This document shows, piece after piece, positions 18,076-27,009 of a stretch of DNA of 64,000 nt. How positions within the stretch are numbered: the first letter of the stretch is position 1; each line of letters begins with the position of its first letter. The DNA lies in the NCBI GenBank assembly GCA_013001595.1, contig JABDMH010000127.1, forward strand, positions 62,001 to 126,000. Reading direction: 5' to 3'. The position numbers and the translations under genes were made by a program. The stretch comes from Saprospiraceae bacterium. Its GTDB lineage: Bacteria; Bacteroidota; Bacteroidia; Chitinophagales; Saprospiraceae. The notes below the pieces were generated by a model. It worked only from the letters and a program-made list of their open reading frames with translations, was not told the origin of the DNA and ran no database searches.

Positions 18076-18665
18076 GACTGATCTTTAGCCTTTTCGATTT
18101 CTGGTTACTAAAGTTGTATCTAGACTTCTACTAAACAAGGATTCTTCCAATCATCTCAGTACTAATTGATCTTTGCATGGATTGTGTTATCGAACATGAG
18201 CTCAGGACCATTTTGACCTGATACCTTTAGTAATGCAAGAGTATGAATCCAGGGAGTAACAGTAGATCATATTTTTTCATTGGTCAGAATGTAAACTAAA
18301 GGTTGTTTATTCTAGCTAGACTTTTCGTCACTAGTTTTTATTCATCATTTAATACCAAATATACCAAATATGATTCGTCAGTTGTTCAGGTTTAGTTCTA
18401 AGAGTGACGAATGCTATGAATCCTAATCAACTGCCTGATTTGCGAAGTAGAAAATTATATGGAGACTGATTTTCATGCTGAATTAATATGCTTCGACGCT
18501 CAGTAAGTTGACTAAATATCCAGCAGAAATCGAGAGTCCGAACATCGCCCCCTTGATCCTTCACACCTTACAAATCCAAGATGTATATTAATGCCCAGAT
18601 AAAGTCCAAAAATTTTGGGATGGGCAACCCATCATTCATGTACCTTGCAAAAAAGTCGTCTTACT
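18076..18665. other. 590-base gap with repeated TTCGTCA motifs
   Basis: No credible gene is visible. TTCGTCACT at 18324-18332 and its exact inverse AGTGACGAA at 18403-18411 flank the segment, and a further TTCGTCA copy lies at 18374-18380. There is also a short tandem of ACCAAATAT near 18353. The stretch lies 250-340 bases upstream of the fucosidase start and could hold its control sites. Confidence 0.35.
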
Positions 18666-20918
18666 ATGCTTCAATCCACAAAACCATTGATCAAACGCTT
18701 TCTCATTTTGCTATTCTCTTGGACTTTTGTGGTAGGGTATGGGCAGGTATCACACCCAATTTCTGCTAGCAATACGATTGCCATCGCTGCCACAGATGAT
18801 ATGGACCTCATCGTGCGTAAGGCGGCCCATGTCGTACCCACCACAAATCAATACGAAGCGCTAAAAAATGAGTTTATCGCTTTTATCCATTTTGGGCCCA
18901 ACACCTTCACCCGAATGGAATGGGGCAATGGAATGGAGGATCCGTCAATTTTCGACCTCAAGCAGCTGGATACCGATCAGTGGTGCCAGGCGATGCAAGC
19001 AGCAGAAATGAAAATGGTGATCCTCACCGTAAAACACCATGATGGCTTTGTCCTTTGGCAAAGTCGCTATACAAAACACGGAGTGATGTCCTCCCCATTC
19101 GAAGATGGAAAGGGCGATGTCCTACAATCGCTATCTAAATCCTGTCAAAAATATGGACTGAAGTTGGGCATCTATCTCTCCCCGGCAGATCTGCATCAGA
19201 TTGAAAATGAGGAAGGACTCTATGGAAACCTTAGCCCTTACACAGAAAGAACCATACCACGGCCTGTCGCCGGAAGATCCTTTGAGAACCAGACCACTTT
19301 TACTTTTTCAGTCGATGACTACAATGAATACTTCTTAAATCAACTCTTCGAACTACTCACCGAATATGGACCCATACATGAAGTTTGGTTCGATGGTGCG
19401 CATCCAAAACGGAAGGGTGGCCAGAAGTACAACTATCTGGCTTGGAAAGAACTGATCAATGCACTCGCACCAGAAGCTGTCATTTTCGGCAAGCAAGACA
19501 TTCGTTGGTGTGGCAATGAATCTGGACGCACAAGAGATACCGAATGCAACGTGATCCCTTATCAGCAAGATCCCAACCAAATGAACAGCTTTGCAGACCT
19601 TACGGCACCAGATTTGGGCAGTAGGACACAACTCTCCAACGCAAAGCACCTACACTACCAGCAGGCGGAAACCAATACCTCCATTCGCGAAGGATGGTTC
19701 TATCGAGATGATGACAAACAGCGGGTGCGCAGTGCAGACGATGTCTTTGACATGTATGAAAGATCAGTAGGTGGAAACTCTACCTTTCTGCTCAACATTC
19801 CACCCAACAGAGAAGGGAAGTTCTCTCCCTCCGACGTAAGGGTACTCAAGGAGGTAGGCGAACGCATTCGGAAGACCTATGGTAAGAACCTGCTCACAGG
19901 GGCAGCAGGTCCGACAGATGTGCTTGATGACTATCTCTCCACCTCTCACCAGATGAATGACGGCAATTTGGTTATTTCAACAACACAACCAACGACCATC
20001 AATCGCTTCGTCGTTCAGGAAGCCATACGCACCCACAGCGAACGTATAGAGCAGCATGCATTGGAAGCTTGGATCGAGGGTGCTTGGAGACAAATCGCAG
20101 AAGCATCAAATGTGGGCTACAAAAGAATACTAAGGTTTCCGCCAGTTACTTCTGCAAAGTTCAGGATTCAGGTATTACAAGCTCGCCTCCAACCCGCCAT
20201 TGCCCATATATCTGCGCACTACTATAAAGCTCATCCACCACAACTTTCCATACACCGAGATGTGCACGGGATGGTCACCATTGCAGCACAAAAAGATGCA
20301 TTTTATTGGAAGCCCCATGGAGAGGATCCTGCTACCAACCTAAATGCAGGTTACCAGATCAGATATACGACTGATGGCTCCATACCTGATGACCGCTCAG
20401 CCATATATTCAGAAGCCTTTTTATGCGATAATGGGCCGGTGCAAGCCACCGCTCAGATGAATAATGAACTGGGTAGCATCGCCTCACAATCTTTTGGGCC
20501 CACCAAAGCAAATTGGATCCTTTTTGACACAAGCAATAGTGATGCACAATGTGATGCCAACCTTGCATTTGATGCAAATGAAGACACCTATTGGAAAGCC
20601 AGCGCACATCAAGGGAAGCATCAGTTCATTGCTATTGACCTGGGAAAAACATACAAAATACGTAGCTTCACTTACACACCACCTCAACAGTATCTAGAGG
20701 GTATGATAGAAAAAGGAGTAGTAAAAATCAGCACTGATGGTACATCTTGGGAAGTCAGTGAACCATTTAAATTTGGAAACCTCATCAATGATCCCACCAC
20801 TAGGCAACATGAATTCTCGACGGCTCTCCTGGCAAGATACCTTCGAATTGAATCTATAGCCATTGCCGGTGGAGGTAAAAGTGCAGCCATCGCAGAACTA
20901 GATTTCTTACTGCAATAG
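18666..20918 (+). CDS. Secreted alpha-L-fucosidase (GH29) with C-terminal discoidin-like domain
   Basis: I choose the ATG at 18666 rather than 18615 because it directly precedes a signal peptide (MLQSTKPLIKRFLILLFSW). The catalytic domain has FIHFGPNTFT, a KHHDGFVLW histidine pair, LGIYLSP and EVWFDGAH, whose aspartate (about residue 243 from this start) is the GH29 nucleophile. After about residue 400 come beta-rich modules: a chitobiase-like segment around IRYTTDGSIPDD and a final F5/8 type C (CBM32-like) domain around AFDANEDTYWKAS. The enzyme would release terminal fucose from glycans outside the cytoplasm. It is the first gene of a plus-strand run and is separated by 115 bases from the next. 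Confidence 0.88.
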   Translation: MLQSTKPLIKRFLILLFSWTFVVGYGQVSHPISASNTIAIAATDDMDLIVRKAAHVVPTTNQYEALKNEFIAFIHFGPNTFTRMEWGNGMEDPSIFDLKQLDTDQWCQAMQAAEMKMVILTVKHHDGFVLWQSRYTKHGVMSSPFEDGKGDVLQSLSKSCQKYGLKLGIYLSPADLHQIENEEGLYGNLSPYTERTIPRPVAGRSFENQTTFTFSVDDYNEYFLNQLFELLTEYGPIHEVWFDGAHPKRKGGQKYNYLAWKELINALAPEAVIFGKQDIRWCGNESGRTRDTECNVIPYQQDPNQMNSFADLTAPDLGSRTQLSNAKHLHYQQAETNTSIREGWFYRDDDKQRVRSADDVFDMYERSVGGNSTFLLNIPPNREGKFSPSDVRVLKEVGERIRKTYGKNLLTGAAGPTDVLDDYLSTSHQMNDGNLVISTTQPTTINRFVVQEAIRTHSERIEQHALEAWIEGAWRQIAEASNVGYKRILRFPPVTSAKFRIQVLQARLQPAIAHISAHYYKAHPPQLSIHRDVHGMVTIAAQKDAFYWKPHGEDPATNLNAGYQIRYTTDGSIPDDRSAIYSEAFLCDNGPVQATAQMNNELGSIASQSFGPTKANWILFDTSNSDAQCDANLAFDANEDTYWKASAHQGKHQFIAIDLGKTYKIRSFTYTPPQQYLEGMIEKGVVKISTDGTSWEVSEPFKFGNLINDPTTRQHEFSTALLARYLRIESIAIAGGGKSAAIAELDFLLQ

Positions 20919-21033
20919 TAGCAATATAGAATCCAGATCTTGACCATCAGTGATCCCCGTCATTGCAATTCGCTTGCCTTTACTTGAGCTTTAGCATGGG
21001 AGCTCTAAGAGCCACAAATCCAAATGTACAGAC

Positions 21034-21645
21034 ATGCAAAAGCTAGCGGAATCTGATCTTGTTCAACTTGATGTCGACACCCCTATTTGGGATCGCACTT
21101 TTATGGTAGCACCATTGGTGATAATTGGCACTCAGGAAAACGATGGATACGATTTGGCCCCAAAACACATGGCCACACCGATGGGATTTGACAACTACTT
21201 TGGGTTCGTGTGTACACCAAATCACGGCACCTATCATAATGTTAAGAAACACGGTTGCTTCACGGTTAGCTTTCCTACTCCAGATCAGATCATAACCGCT
21301 TCCTTGAGCGCTTCACCACGCTCCGGTGACATTTCAAAATCCGCAGGTATAATTGAAGCCTTGCCCATCGCTGAGGCCACGAGTATGCATGCACCCCTCT
21401 TATGTGATGCCTATCTGTATTTCGAATGTGACCTCTTTAAAATAGTAGATGGCTTTGGGGAAAACAGTTTGATCACGGGATCTATTCGGAAAGCATTTGT
21501 CCAAAAGGGGTATTTGAGGATATCCGAGCTTGATGAAGCAGATCAGCTGCAAAAGTATCCTTTGCTAGCCTACATCGCCATGGGCAGATTTGCAAACATC
21601 TCGAACACCTACAATTTTCCATTTCCCAAAGACTTTAAGCGATGA
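21034..21645 (+). CDS. Flavin reductase-like FMN-binding protein
   Basis: The 203-residue protein has the split-barrel flavin reductase pattern: an N-terminal APLVIIGTQENDG strand turn, LAPKHMATPMGFDNYFGFVC, a CFTVSFP strand and a C-terminal MGRFANI. It has no signal peptide. Such proteins bind FMN and reduce flavins or act as oxidoreductases. Its stop codon overlaps the start of the M20 peptidase gene in an ATGA arrangement, so the two are translationally coupled. The reading LAPKHM departs from the usual GLTANS-type sequence of classic reductases, so the substrate may differ. The partner genes suggest a dedicated pathway rather than a general reductase. Confidence 0.7.
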   Translation: MQKLAESDLVQLDVDTPIWDRTFMVAPLVIIGTQENDGYDLAPKHMATPMGFDNYFGFVCTPNHGTYHNVKKHGCFTVSFPTPDQIITASLSASPRSGDISKSAGIIEALPIAEATSMHAPLLCDAYLYFECDLFKIVDGFGENSLITGSIRKAFVQKGYLRISELDEADQLQKYPLLAYIAMGRFANISNTYNFPFPKDFKR

Positions 21646-22817
21646 AAGATGATGCCCATACTGCCACCCAGGTCATGGACTATCTGCAATCGGTTCATGT
21701 AGAGATGGTGGCCTATCTTAAGGAGCTGGTCATCATCGAATCGCCATCACACGATGCCAGTGCTCAAGAAGATATGTTGCAGCGCCTTGCGACTTCATTA
21801 AGGGAATTGAATTTTCATACTGAATATGTGCCAGGAAAGGTGACTGGCGGATTTCTCTATGCTCGGCCCCACCAGCGGGATAAAACTAAACCCTTACAAC
21901 TATTAGTGGGTCACTGTGATACCGTCTGGCAAAAAAACACCCTACAGCAGATGCCCATTATGGAAGAGAACGGAAGAATAACTGGACCTGGCATATACGA
22001 TATGAAGGCAGGACTGACCCAGCTCATTTTTGCCCTCAAGGCCCTCAAAGCAAACGAGTTGAATACATCTCTTTGTCCGATTATTCTAATCAATTCGGAT
22101 GAGGAAATTGGCAGTAGGGAAAGCAGCTATGCAATTGAGCGATTAGCCAAGGTTTCAGAACGTGCCTTCATCATGGAACCTCCGTTGGGTTTAGAAGGAA
22201 AACTTAAGACAGCGAGAAAGGGAGTGGGACGTTTTGAAATAACGGTGACCGGCAAAGCAGCCCACGCCGGATTAGATCCAGGAAAAGGTGTCAATGCGAT
22301 CGTGGAACTATCGCACCAGGTGCAAAGACTATATGCTATGAATGACCTGGACAAAGGCATTACCGTAAATGTGGGCACGATTCAGGGAGGCATTTCTCCC
22401 AATGTGGTGGCACCCGAAAGCAAAGCAGTTGTAGATGTACGGGTGCGAAACCATCAGGATGGCATCACGATCACGGACAAAATTCTAGGACTAAAACCAA
22501 CCTTTTCTGATGTGGAAATCAAGATCGAAGGTGGGATAGGTAGGCCACCGTTGGAACGAACTCTTCGCAACCAAGCACTTTGGCAATTGGCACAGTCAAA
22601 GGCCCTACTGCTCGGACTTAGTCTAGAGGAAGCGATCGCGGGAGGAGGATCAGATGGCAATACGACCAGCACTTACACGGCAACCTTGGATGGATTAGGA
22701 ACCACTGGAGATGGAGCCCACGCCAGTCATGAGTACATTTTCGGAGATCAATTGGTTGAACGTACTGCCTTACTCACACTGCTGTTGCTATCTGATTCCA
22801 TAGAAAAAGATCAATAA
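21642..22817 (+). CDS. M20 family metallopeptidase (carboxypeptidase G2-like)
   Basis: This 391-residue cytoplasmic protein shows the di-zinc motifs of family M20: GHCDTVW near residue 90, GPGIYDMKAG with the bridging aspartate near 117, and NSDEEIGS with the catalytic glutamate near 150. The insert dimerisation domain starts around ARKGVGRFEITVTGKAAHAG. The final GGGSDGNTT has the last metal-site region. Closest in appearance to glutamate carboxypeptidase (CPG2-like), it should remove an N-acyl or peptide group from an amino acid. It overlaps the flavin reductase gene by four bases and is followed by the P-loop protein after six bases, so all three are one operon. Confidence 0.82.
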   Translation: MKDDAHTATQVMDYLQSVHVEMVAYLKELVIIESPSHDASAQEDMLQRLATSLRELNFHTEYVPGKVTGGFLYARPHQRDKTKPLQLLVGHCDTVWQKNTLQQMPIMEENGRITGPGIYDMKAGLTQLIFALKALKANELNTSLCPIILINSDEEIGSRESSYAIERLAKVSERAFIMEPPLGLEGKLKTARKGVGRFEITVTGKAAHAGLDPGKGVNAIVELSHQVQRLYAMNDLDKGITVNVGTIQGGISPNVVAPESKAVVDVRVRNHQDGITITDKILGLKPTFSDVEIKIEGGIGRPPLERTLRNQALWQLAQSKALLLGLSLEEAIAGGGSDGNTTSTYTATLDGLGTTGDGAHASHEYIFGDQLVERTALLTLLLLSDSIEKDQ

Positions 22818-22823
22818 AATACC

Positions 22824-23846
22824 ATGATAAATTCTCCTTACATCTTTACCTCCTTAACTAGAATTTCTGATCTCACTGAACGTGAATTCTCTGTCAAAAA
22901 GTTGAATCGAGAACACTGGGATACTGGTGACTATGTGGTCGCCAAGATCTTGGATCCCGGAAGTACGGCGCTTCAATTGGAACTTCCCAATGGCAGGATG
23001 CGAGGAGTTATTGGCGGTGAACTGGTGGTAGGTGTTTTAGGTGAACGCTACGCTACCTTGGAGGCAACCGGTACATGGCGCAAGGTGAAAGATGATCTCC
23101 ATATGGATATATTGACTGGGGCAGGACTTATGGGAAAGATGACTTCTAAATCTCACTTCATGCCAAACATGATGTGTGTCGCTTATCAGGGGCATGTCTT
23201 GCGGCAGCAGCAAAAAATAACCATGCGCAGTTTTGTGAAAGCTGTAGACGAGATACCCTTTGAGACACCCGTGGTATTATTTGTGGGCACTTCAATGTCT
23301 GCAGGAAAGACTACCTCTGCCCGCATCATCACTAATTTATTTAAATCCGCAGGTTGTAAAGTAGTAGGTGCTAAACTAGCGGGGGCGGGAAGATATCAGG
23401 ACATATTAGCCATTAAAGATGTAGGTGCCGACGATGTGATGGATTTTGTCGATGCTGGTTTACCGTCCTCGATCTATCCGAGAAATAAATATCGTGAGAT
23501 CTTACAGCAACTACTCTCAAAGATCGCTTCTTGCCATGCCGACATCGCCATTATTGAAATCGGGGCATCCCCGCTAGAACCCTACAATGGTGACATCGCC
23601 ATCGAAGCGCTACGCAACCACATTAGATGTACCGTTTTAGCCGCATCAGATCCCTACGCCGTACTGGGACTAATGAATGCCTTTGACCTAACCCCAGACA
23701 TTGTCACGGGCGTCGCCACAAACACATTGGCAGGGATTAATCTGGTAGAAAAACTATGCCACGTCAAAGCCTTAAATTTAATCGATGCGGAAACCACCTT
23801 AGAATTAAGGAATATACTTTCTGCGAAAACGGGTATAGTGGTCTAA
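22824..23846 (+). CDS. P-loop protein resembling DUF1611/DgcN
   Basis: The 340-residue protein has an N-terminal beta-rich domain of about 145 residues and a C-terminal P-loop domain with GTSMSAGKTTSARI near residue 152, followed by KLAGAGRYQDI, a DFVDAGLPSS segment and IIEIGASPLEPYNGD. This layout recalls the DUF1611/DgcN family, in which D-glutamate N-acetyltransferase activity is known, and MobB-like P-loop proteins. The assignment is by pattern, and the N-terminal domain does not look exactly like DUF1611. An ATP-dependent transferase or ligase acting on an amino acid would fit a nearby M20 deacylase. It is the last gene of the operon, six bases after the peptidase. Confidence 0.5.
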   Translation: MINSPYIFTSLTRISDLTEREFSVKKLNREHWDTGDYVVAKILDPGSTALQLELPNGRMRGVIGGELVVGVLGERYATLEATGTWRKVKDDLHMDILTGAGLMGKMTSKSHFMPNMMCVAYQGHVLRQQQKITMRSFVKAVDEIPFETPVVLFVGTSMSAGKTTSARIITNLFKSAGCKVVGAKLAGAGRYQDILAIKDVGADDVMDFVDAGLPSSIYPRNKYREILQQLLSKIASCHADIAIIEIGASPLEPYNGDIAIEALRNHIRCTVLAASDPYAVLGLMNAFDLTPDIVTGVATNTLAGINLVEKLCHVKALNLIDAETTLELRNILSAKTGIVV

Positions 23847-23988
23847 CTGATTCACGAAAGCTATTTGGTAGCAAACGAAAACTGATCAATGGGTCTCTTG
23901 CTTCCTCCCCTACTCCACATCGATTCGTAGGTCAATGCCCTCCTTCATAGTCAGATTAGCAGGCGATCTAACCAATATCGCTCTTAGA

Positions 23989-24372
23989 TCAAGGGTATCC
24001 ATGCCATTCATTAATATAGTGCCCGCATATAAAAAGCTGACCGCCCTTGCCAATTTGGATTTCCTTCAATCCCGATTCAGTGGCCATAACCAACATAAAA
24101 TTTCCCTGCTCGTCACTTGTTGCCCGTGCGTCTTCACTTTCTACTTTGGAAAAACCTTCATTATTATCCGTCAAATCCGGTCTAAAGATCGCTTGGTAAA
24201 TCTGGATGGTTGCCTCGCTGACCGGCTTTCCCTCCTGTGATAAGATCTGGCCCATCACCAGTGTATGGATCAATTTATTCGCTTTTCTTGTACAAGAAAA
24301 GATCAGCAGGATACCAAATAATAAGGCTATGGCTACATACCGTCCAATCAATTTCTCTACATCATGTACCAT
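23989..24372 (-). CDS. Small lipoprotein with carboxypeptidase-regulatory-like (transthyretin-like) domain
   Basis: The frame is open up to 24564, but the ATG at 24372 is preferred because it directly precedes a lipoprotein signal, with lipobox LLIFSC. The mature protein of about 100 residues begins GQILSQEGKPVSEATIQIYQ and ends with QGNFMLVMATESG, the strand pattern of a Ca-dependent or transthyretin-like carboxypeptidase-regulatory domain. It should be an outer- or inner-membrane lipid-anchored protein of unknown partner. It is convergent with the P-loop operon (142-base gap) and downstream of the APC permease on its own strand. Confidence 0.6.
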   Translation of the reverse strand: MVHDVEKLIGRYVAIALLFGILLIFSCTRKANKLIHTLVMGQILSQEGKPVSEATIQIYQAIFRPDLTDNNEGFSKVESEDARATSDEQGNFMLVMATESGLKEIQIGKGGQLFICGHYINEWHGYP

Positions 24373-24621
24373 ATGTATCAGGGCATCTACTATCCACATA
24401 AATAAGATGAGCATGAAGATGGATTTGGTGGATCTATAAACGCAAAAATGGCTCCATTGTAGATCTATGCCATCAAGATATCTGACCCCTCCTACTATTT
24501 CATCCAATGAAGACGAATGTACCAGACCAATTGTCACAAATTCACACCTAAAATCCCCAACCATATACTTCCGAGCTAGCCAAACCGTGCGAGGTCATTT
24601 ACTTTTTCAATTACTCGTCCG

Positions 24622-25962
24622 TCACTTTGGAATTTCGGTTGAGAATGGCAAGATACTCCTGCTTTTCATCCACTTCGTAAGAAGATAAATCATAGACACA
24701 GCTACCAAAAAGATGAAAGCTGAAAGCACTTCCCATTTGCTCAAATTCATGAGTAGCCATGAAATACAAGCAATACCAAAAATTGGAATGAGGAAGCCAC
24801 CAGGCACTTTGAAAATTCCTTCTGAATCATGTTTATTTTCCAAACGCATTTTGATCATTGATAAAATTACTAGCAAATAAATGACCAGGATGGCTGCACT
24901 TGCCAGGACAGCCAATTGCTTAAAACCACCAGAAATTGAAAAAAGAAAAACGACTCCCGCATAGCATATGATCGACCAATGTGGTGTGGCAAATCTCGAA
25001 TGTAACTTGCCTAAAAATTTTGGAAATAATCCGTCCAATGCACCAGCATACAGAATTCTAGGTGAATTAAGTACATCTGTACTGACGGATCCAAAACAAG
25101 AGATGGCAGCGGCCATCAGTAAAAGTGTAGCTCCCCTCGCTCCCACGATCTGCTCTGCTACAGCAGCGAGAGGTGCATCTTTTACTCCTTCCATATGGGA
25201 ACCCAACACACCCTGAGTTACGGTCTGTAATAGCAAATATATGAGAAGAACTATGGAGCCACCGAGCAATATGCCAGTAGGAATGGTGCGATTCGGATCT
25301 TTAATTTCTCCACTGGCTCCAAGTGATATTTCAAAGCCAGCAAAAGCAAAAAATAGTACCAGGGCAGTACTGCCAAACGTAGACAATGTGGGTAAATGAT
25401 CCAAGGCAAAATTCTCCGTATTCATCAGGCCAAACCCAAAGATGATGATACCTAGCAGCGGCAATAACTTGACAATGGTGATCCATTTGATAAACGCAAC
25501 ACCACGCTTCGTCCCAAGAATGTTGGTTAAAGCCAAGAACCCAAGGAGAAAAAAGAACAATATCCCACGGATCCATGGATTCGAAAAAGAAGAAAAAATA
25601 ACAGAAAGTGAATCAGCAATGATGTTCATCAGGGCAGCGGACCCCAGCACACTCCAACCAAAAACAGCCAGCCAACTGACCGCAAAACCGGCAAAATCTC
25701 CAAAAGCGGCTTCAATGTAAGCATAACTGCCGCCAGTACTCGTGACCCGGGTTCCAACCTCAGCATAGCACAGCATGATGGCAGCCATCATAATGCCGCA
25801 AAAAACGTATGCAAATACACTAAAGGCACCCAACTCAATGCCCACAACGGCTGGTAATGCAAAAATGCCTGCACCAATCGTCACATTGACAATGGTCAAT
25901 GACAAACCCGATACTCCCACCACGCGTTGCAAACCTTCTCTACCTGATTCCATGGACATCAT
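24622..25962 (-). CDS. APC family amino acid permease
   Basis: The 446-residue integral membrane protein has about twelve hydrophobic segments. The first, VSGLSLTIVNVTIGAGIFAL, carries the family's GAGIFALP signature near residue 35, and IGWLAVFGWSV-like and GFEISLGASGEIKDPNRT segments are in the expected places, the latter containing the conserved E before the fourth cytoplasmic loop. It belongs to the amino acid-polyamine-organocation superfamily and imports amino acids or related compounds. Three nearby ATGs (M1, M2, M4) make the exact start uncertain by a few residues. The gene stands next to the M20/P-loop operon, which makes an N-acyl or D-amino acid substrate worth considering. Confidence 0.82.
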   Translation of the reverse strand: MMSMESGREGLQRVVGVSGLSLTIVNVTIGAGIFALPAVVGIELGAFSVFAYVFCGIMMAAIMLCYAEVGTRVTSTGGSYAYIEAAFGDFAGFAVSWLAVFGWSVLGSAALMNIIADSLSVIFSSFSNPWIRGILFFFLLGFLALTNILGTKRGVAFIKWITIVKLLPLLGIIIFGFGLMNTENFALDHLPTLSTFGSTALVLFFAFAGFEISLGASGEIKDPNRTIPTGILLGGSIVLLIYLLLQTVTQGVLGSHMEGVKDAPLAAVAEQIVGARGATLLLMAAAISCFGSVSTDVLNSPRILYAGALDGLFPKFLGKLHSRFATPHWSIICYAGVVFLFSISGGFKQLAVLASAAILVIYLLVILSMIKMRLENKHDSEGIFKVPGGFLIPIFGIACISWLLMNLSKWEVLSAFIFLVAVSMIYLLTKWMKSRSILPFSTEIPK

Positions 25963-26158
25963 TCTTACCTTAGTTAGCTAAGATACATACTCCGCTGGCA
26001 TCTAATTAGCGGTATGCAAGACAAGCACAATTGGACATCCCATGAAGATGGGCTGACCCAATCCAATTGTGGATTATAAAACTTTATTGAGAGAAGTTAA
26101 TCTTCAACCAAACCTTCACAGATCCCTCCTTCTCTTCTATGATGTGATTGGATTGGAT

Positions 26159-26689
26159 TCAATCTGAAAAAGACTCCTTAGTCTCTTCTAAAACAGGACG
26201 TGGCCGATGTTTCTTTTCATCCATGTAGCCAAAATCTACTTTTACATCATGTGGATGGCAGTTTTGGCACTTGGCTTCTTCAAAGTATTCGACAAACGGT
26301 CTACGGATAGGCTCCATAGTCATCGCACTGTGCTTAATCAATTTGCCGAGAAGTTCATTCTTGATATTCATATCTAGCACAATAGACTCTGACGATTCCG
26401 GATAAGAGACAACCATGGTTGGCACAAAGCCTTCTTTATCGTCTTCTCCATGCGGCACGATCTTCCACTCATTCCGTCCCGTCTGCACCAGTTTCTGGTT
26501 CTTATAGGGAACCCATCCGATCTTTATATTTATCTCCGGATGAAAATTAGTGATATCTGATGGAGAGGTGATGCGGTTTCTCGGCTCTGTAGCTTGTTTG
26601 GTTCTGCTACAATTGATGATCACTGAAGCGATCAACAGCATGATGAATGCATATTTCCAAGAGATGTTATGATGTACGGTATTTATCAT
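26159..26689 (-). CDS. Lipoprotein with one CxxCH heme-binding motif
   Basis: The frame opens at 26740, but I prefer the ATG at 26689, which gives a 27-residue lipoprotein signal ending in SVIINC. The mature part of about 150 residues has no recognisable family until a C-terminal CQNCHPHD motif, which is the covalent heme c attachment site CxxCH, with a later GYMDEKKHRPR. A single heme suggests a small periplasmic or outer-membrane electron carrier or subunit. Glutamate- and lysine-rich ends are unusual for a cytochrome, and the axial methionine cannot be placed with certainty. The DUF362 gene is 320 bases upstream on the same strand. Confidence 0.55.
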   Translation of the reverse strand: MINTVHHNISWKYAFIMLLIASVIINCSRTKQATEPRNRITSPSDITNFHPEINIKIGWVPYKNQKLVQTGRNEWKIVPHGEDDKEGFVPTMVVSYPESSESIVLDMNIKNELLGKLIKHSAMTMEPIRRPFVEYFEEAKCQNCHPHDVKVDFGYMDEKKHRPRPVLEETKESFSD

Positions 26690-27009
26690 GTCGGTATCTT
26701 TTTTCCAAATATTGAAGAGGCCCATCGTCTGAATGTCCACGGGTATTAATTGGCAATCATCATGGATCTGAGCGCAATCTATTAGTCAGATCATAATTCT
26801 TTGAAGTTCACTCCTCGCTTCGGTCAACGCATGCAGTGGTTGTGCAGGCTCCTTTTATAAAAACATCTCGATAAGCCAGCAAGTTTCCTATAAGCACTAA
26901 AAGGGTGATCGATCAATTGCATAGCTGCTCAATCGATTTCACATCTAGTAAAATTGATCATCTGTGTGGATTTGCGATGACTTCTTCCGGCCGTAAGCCA
27001 TTGAGCTTT

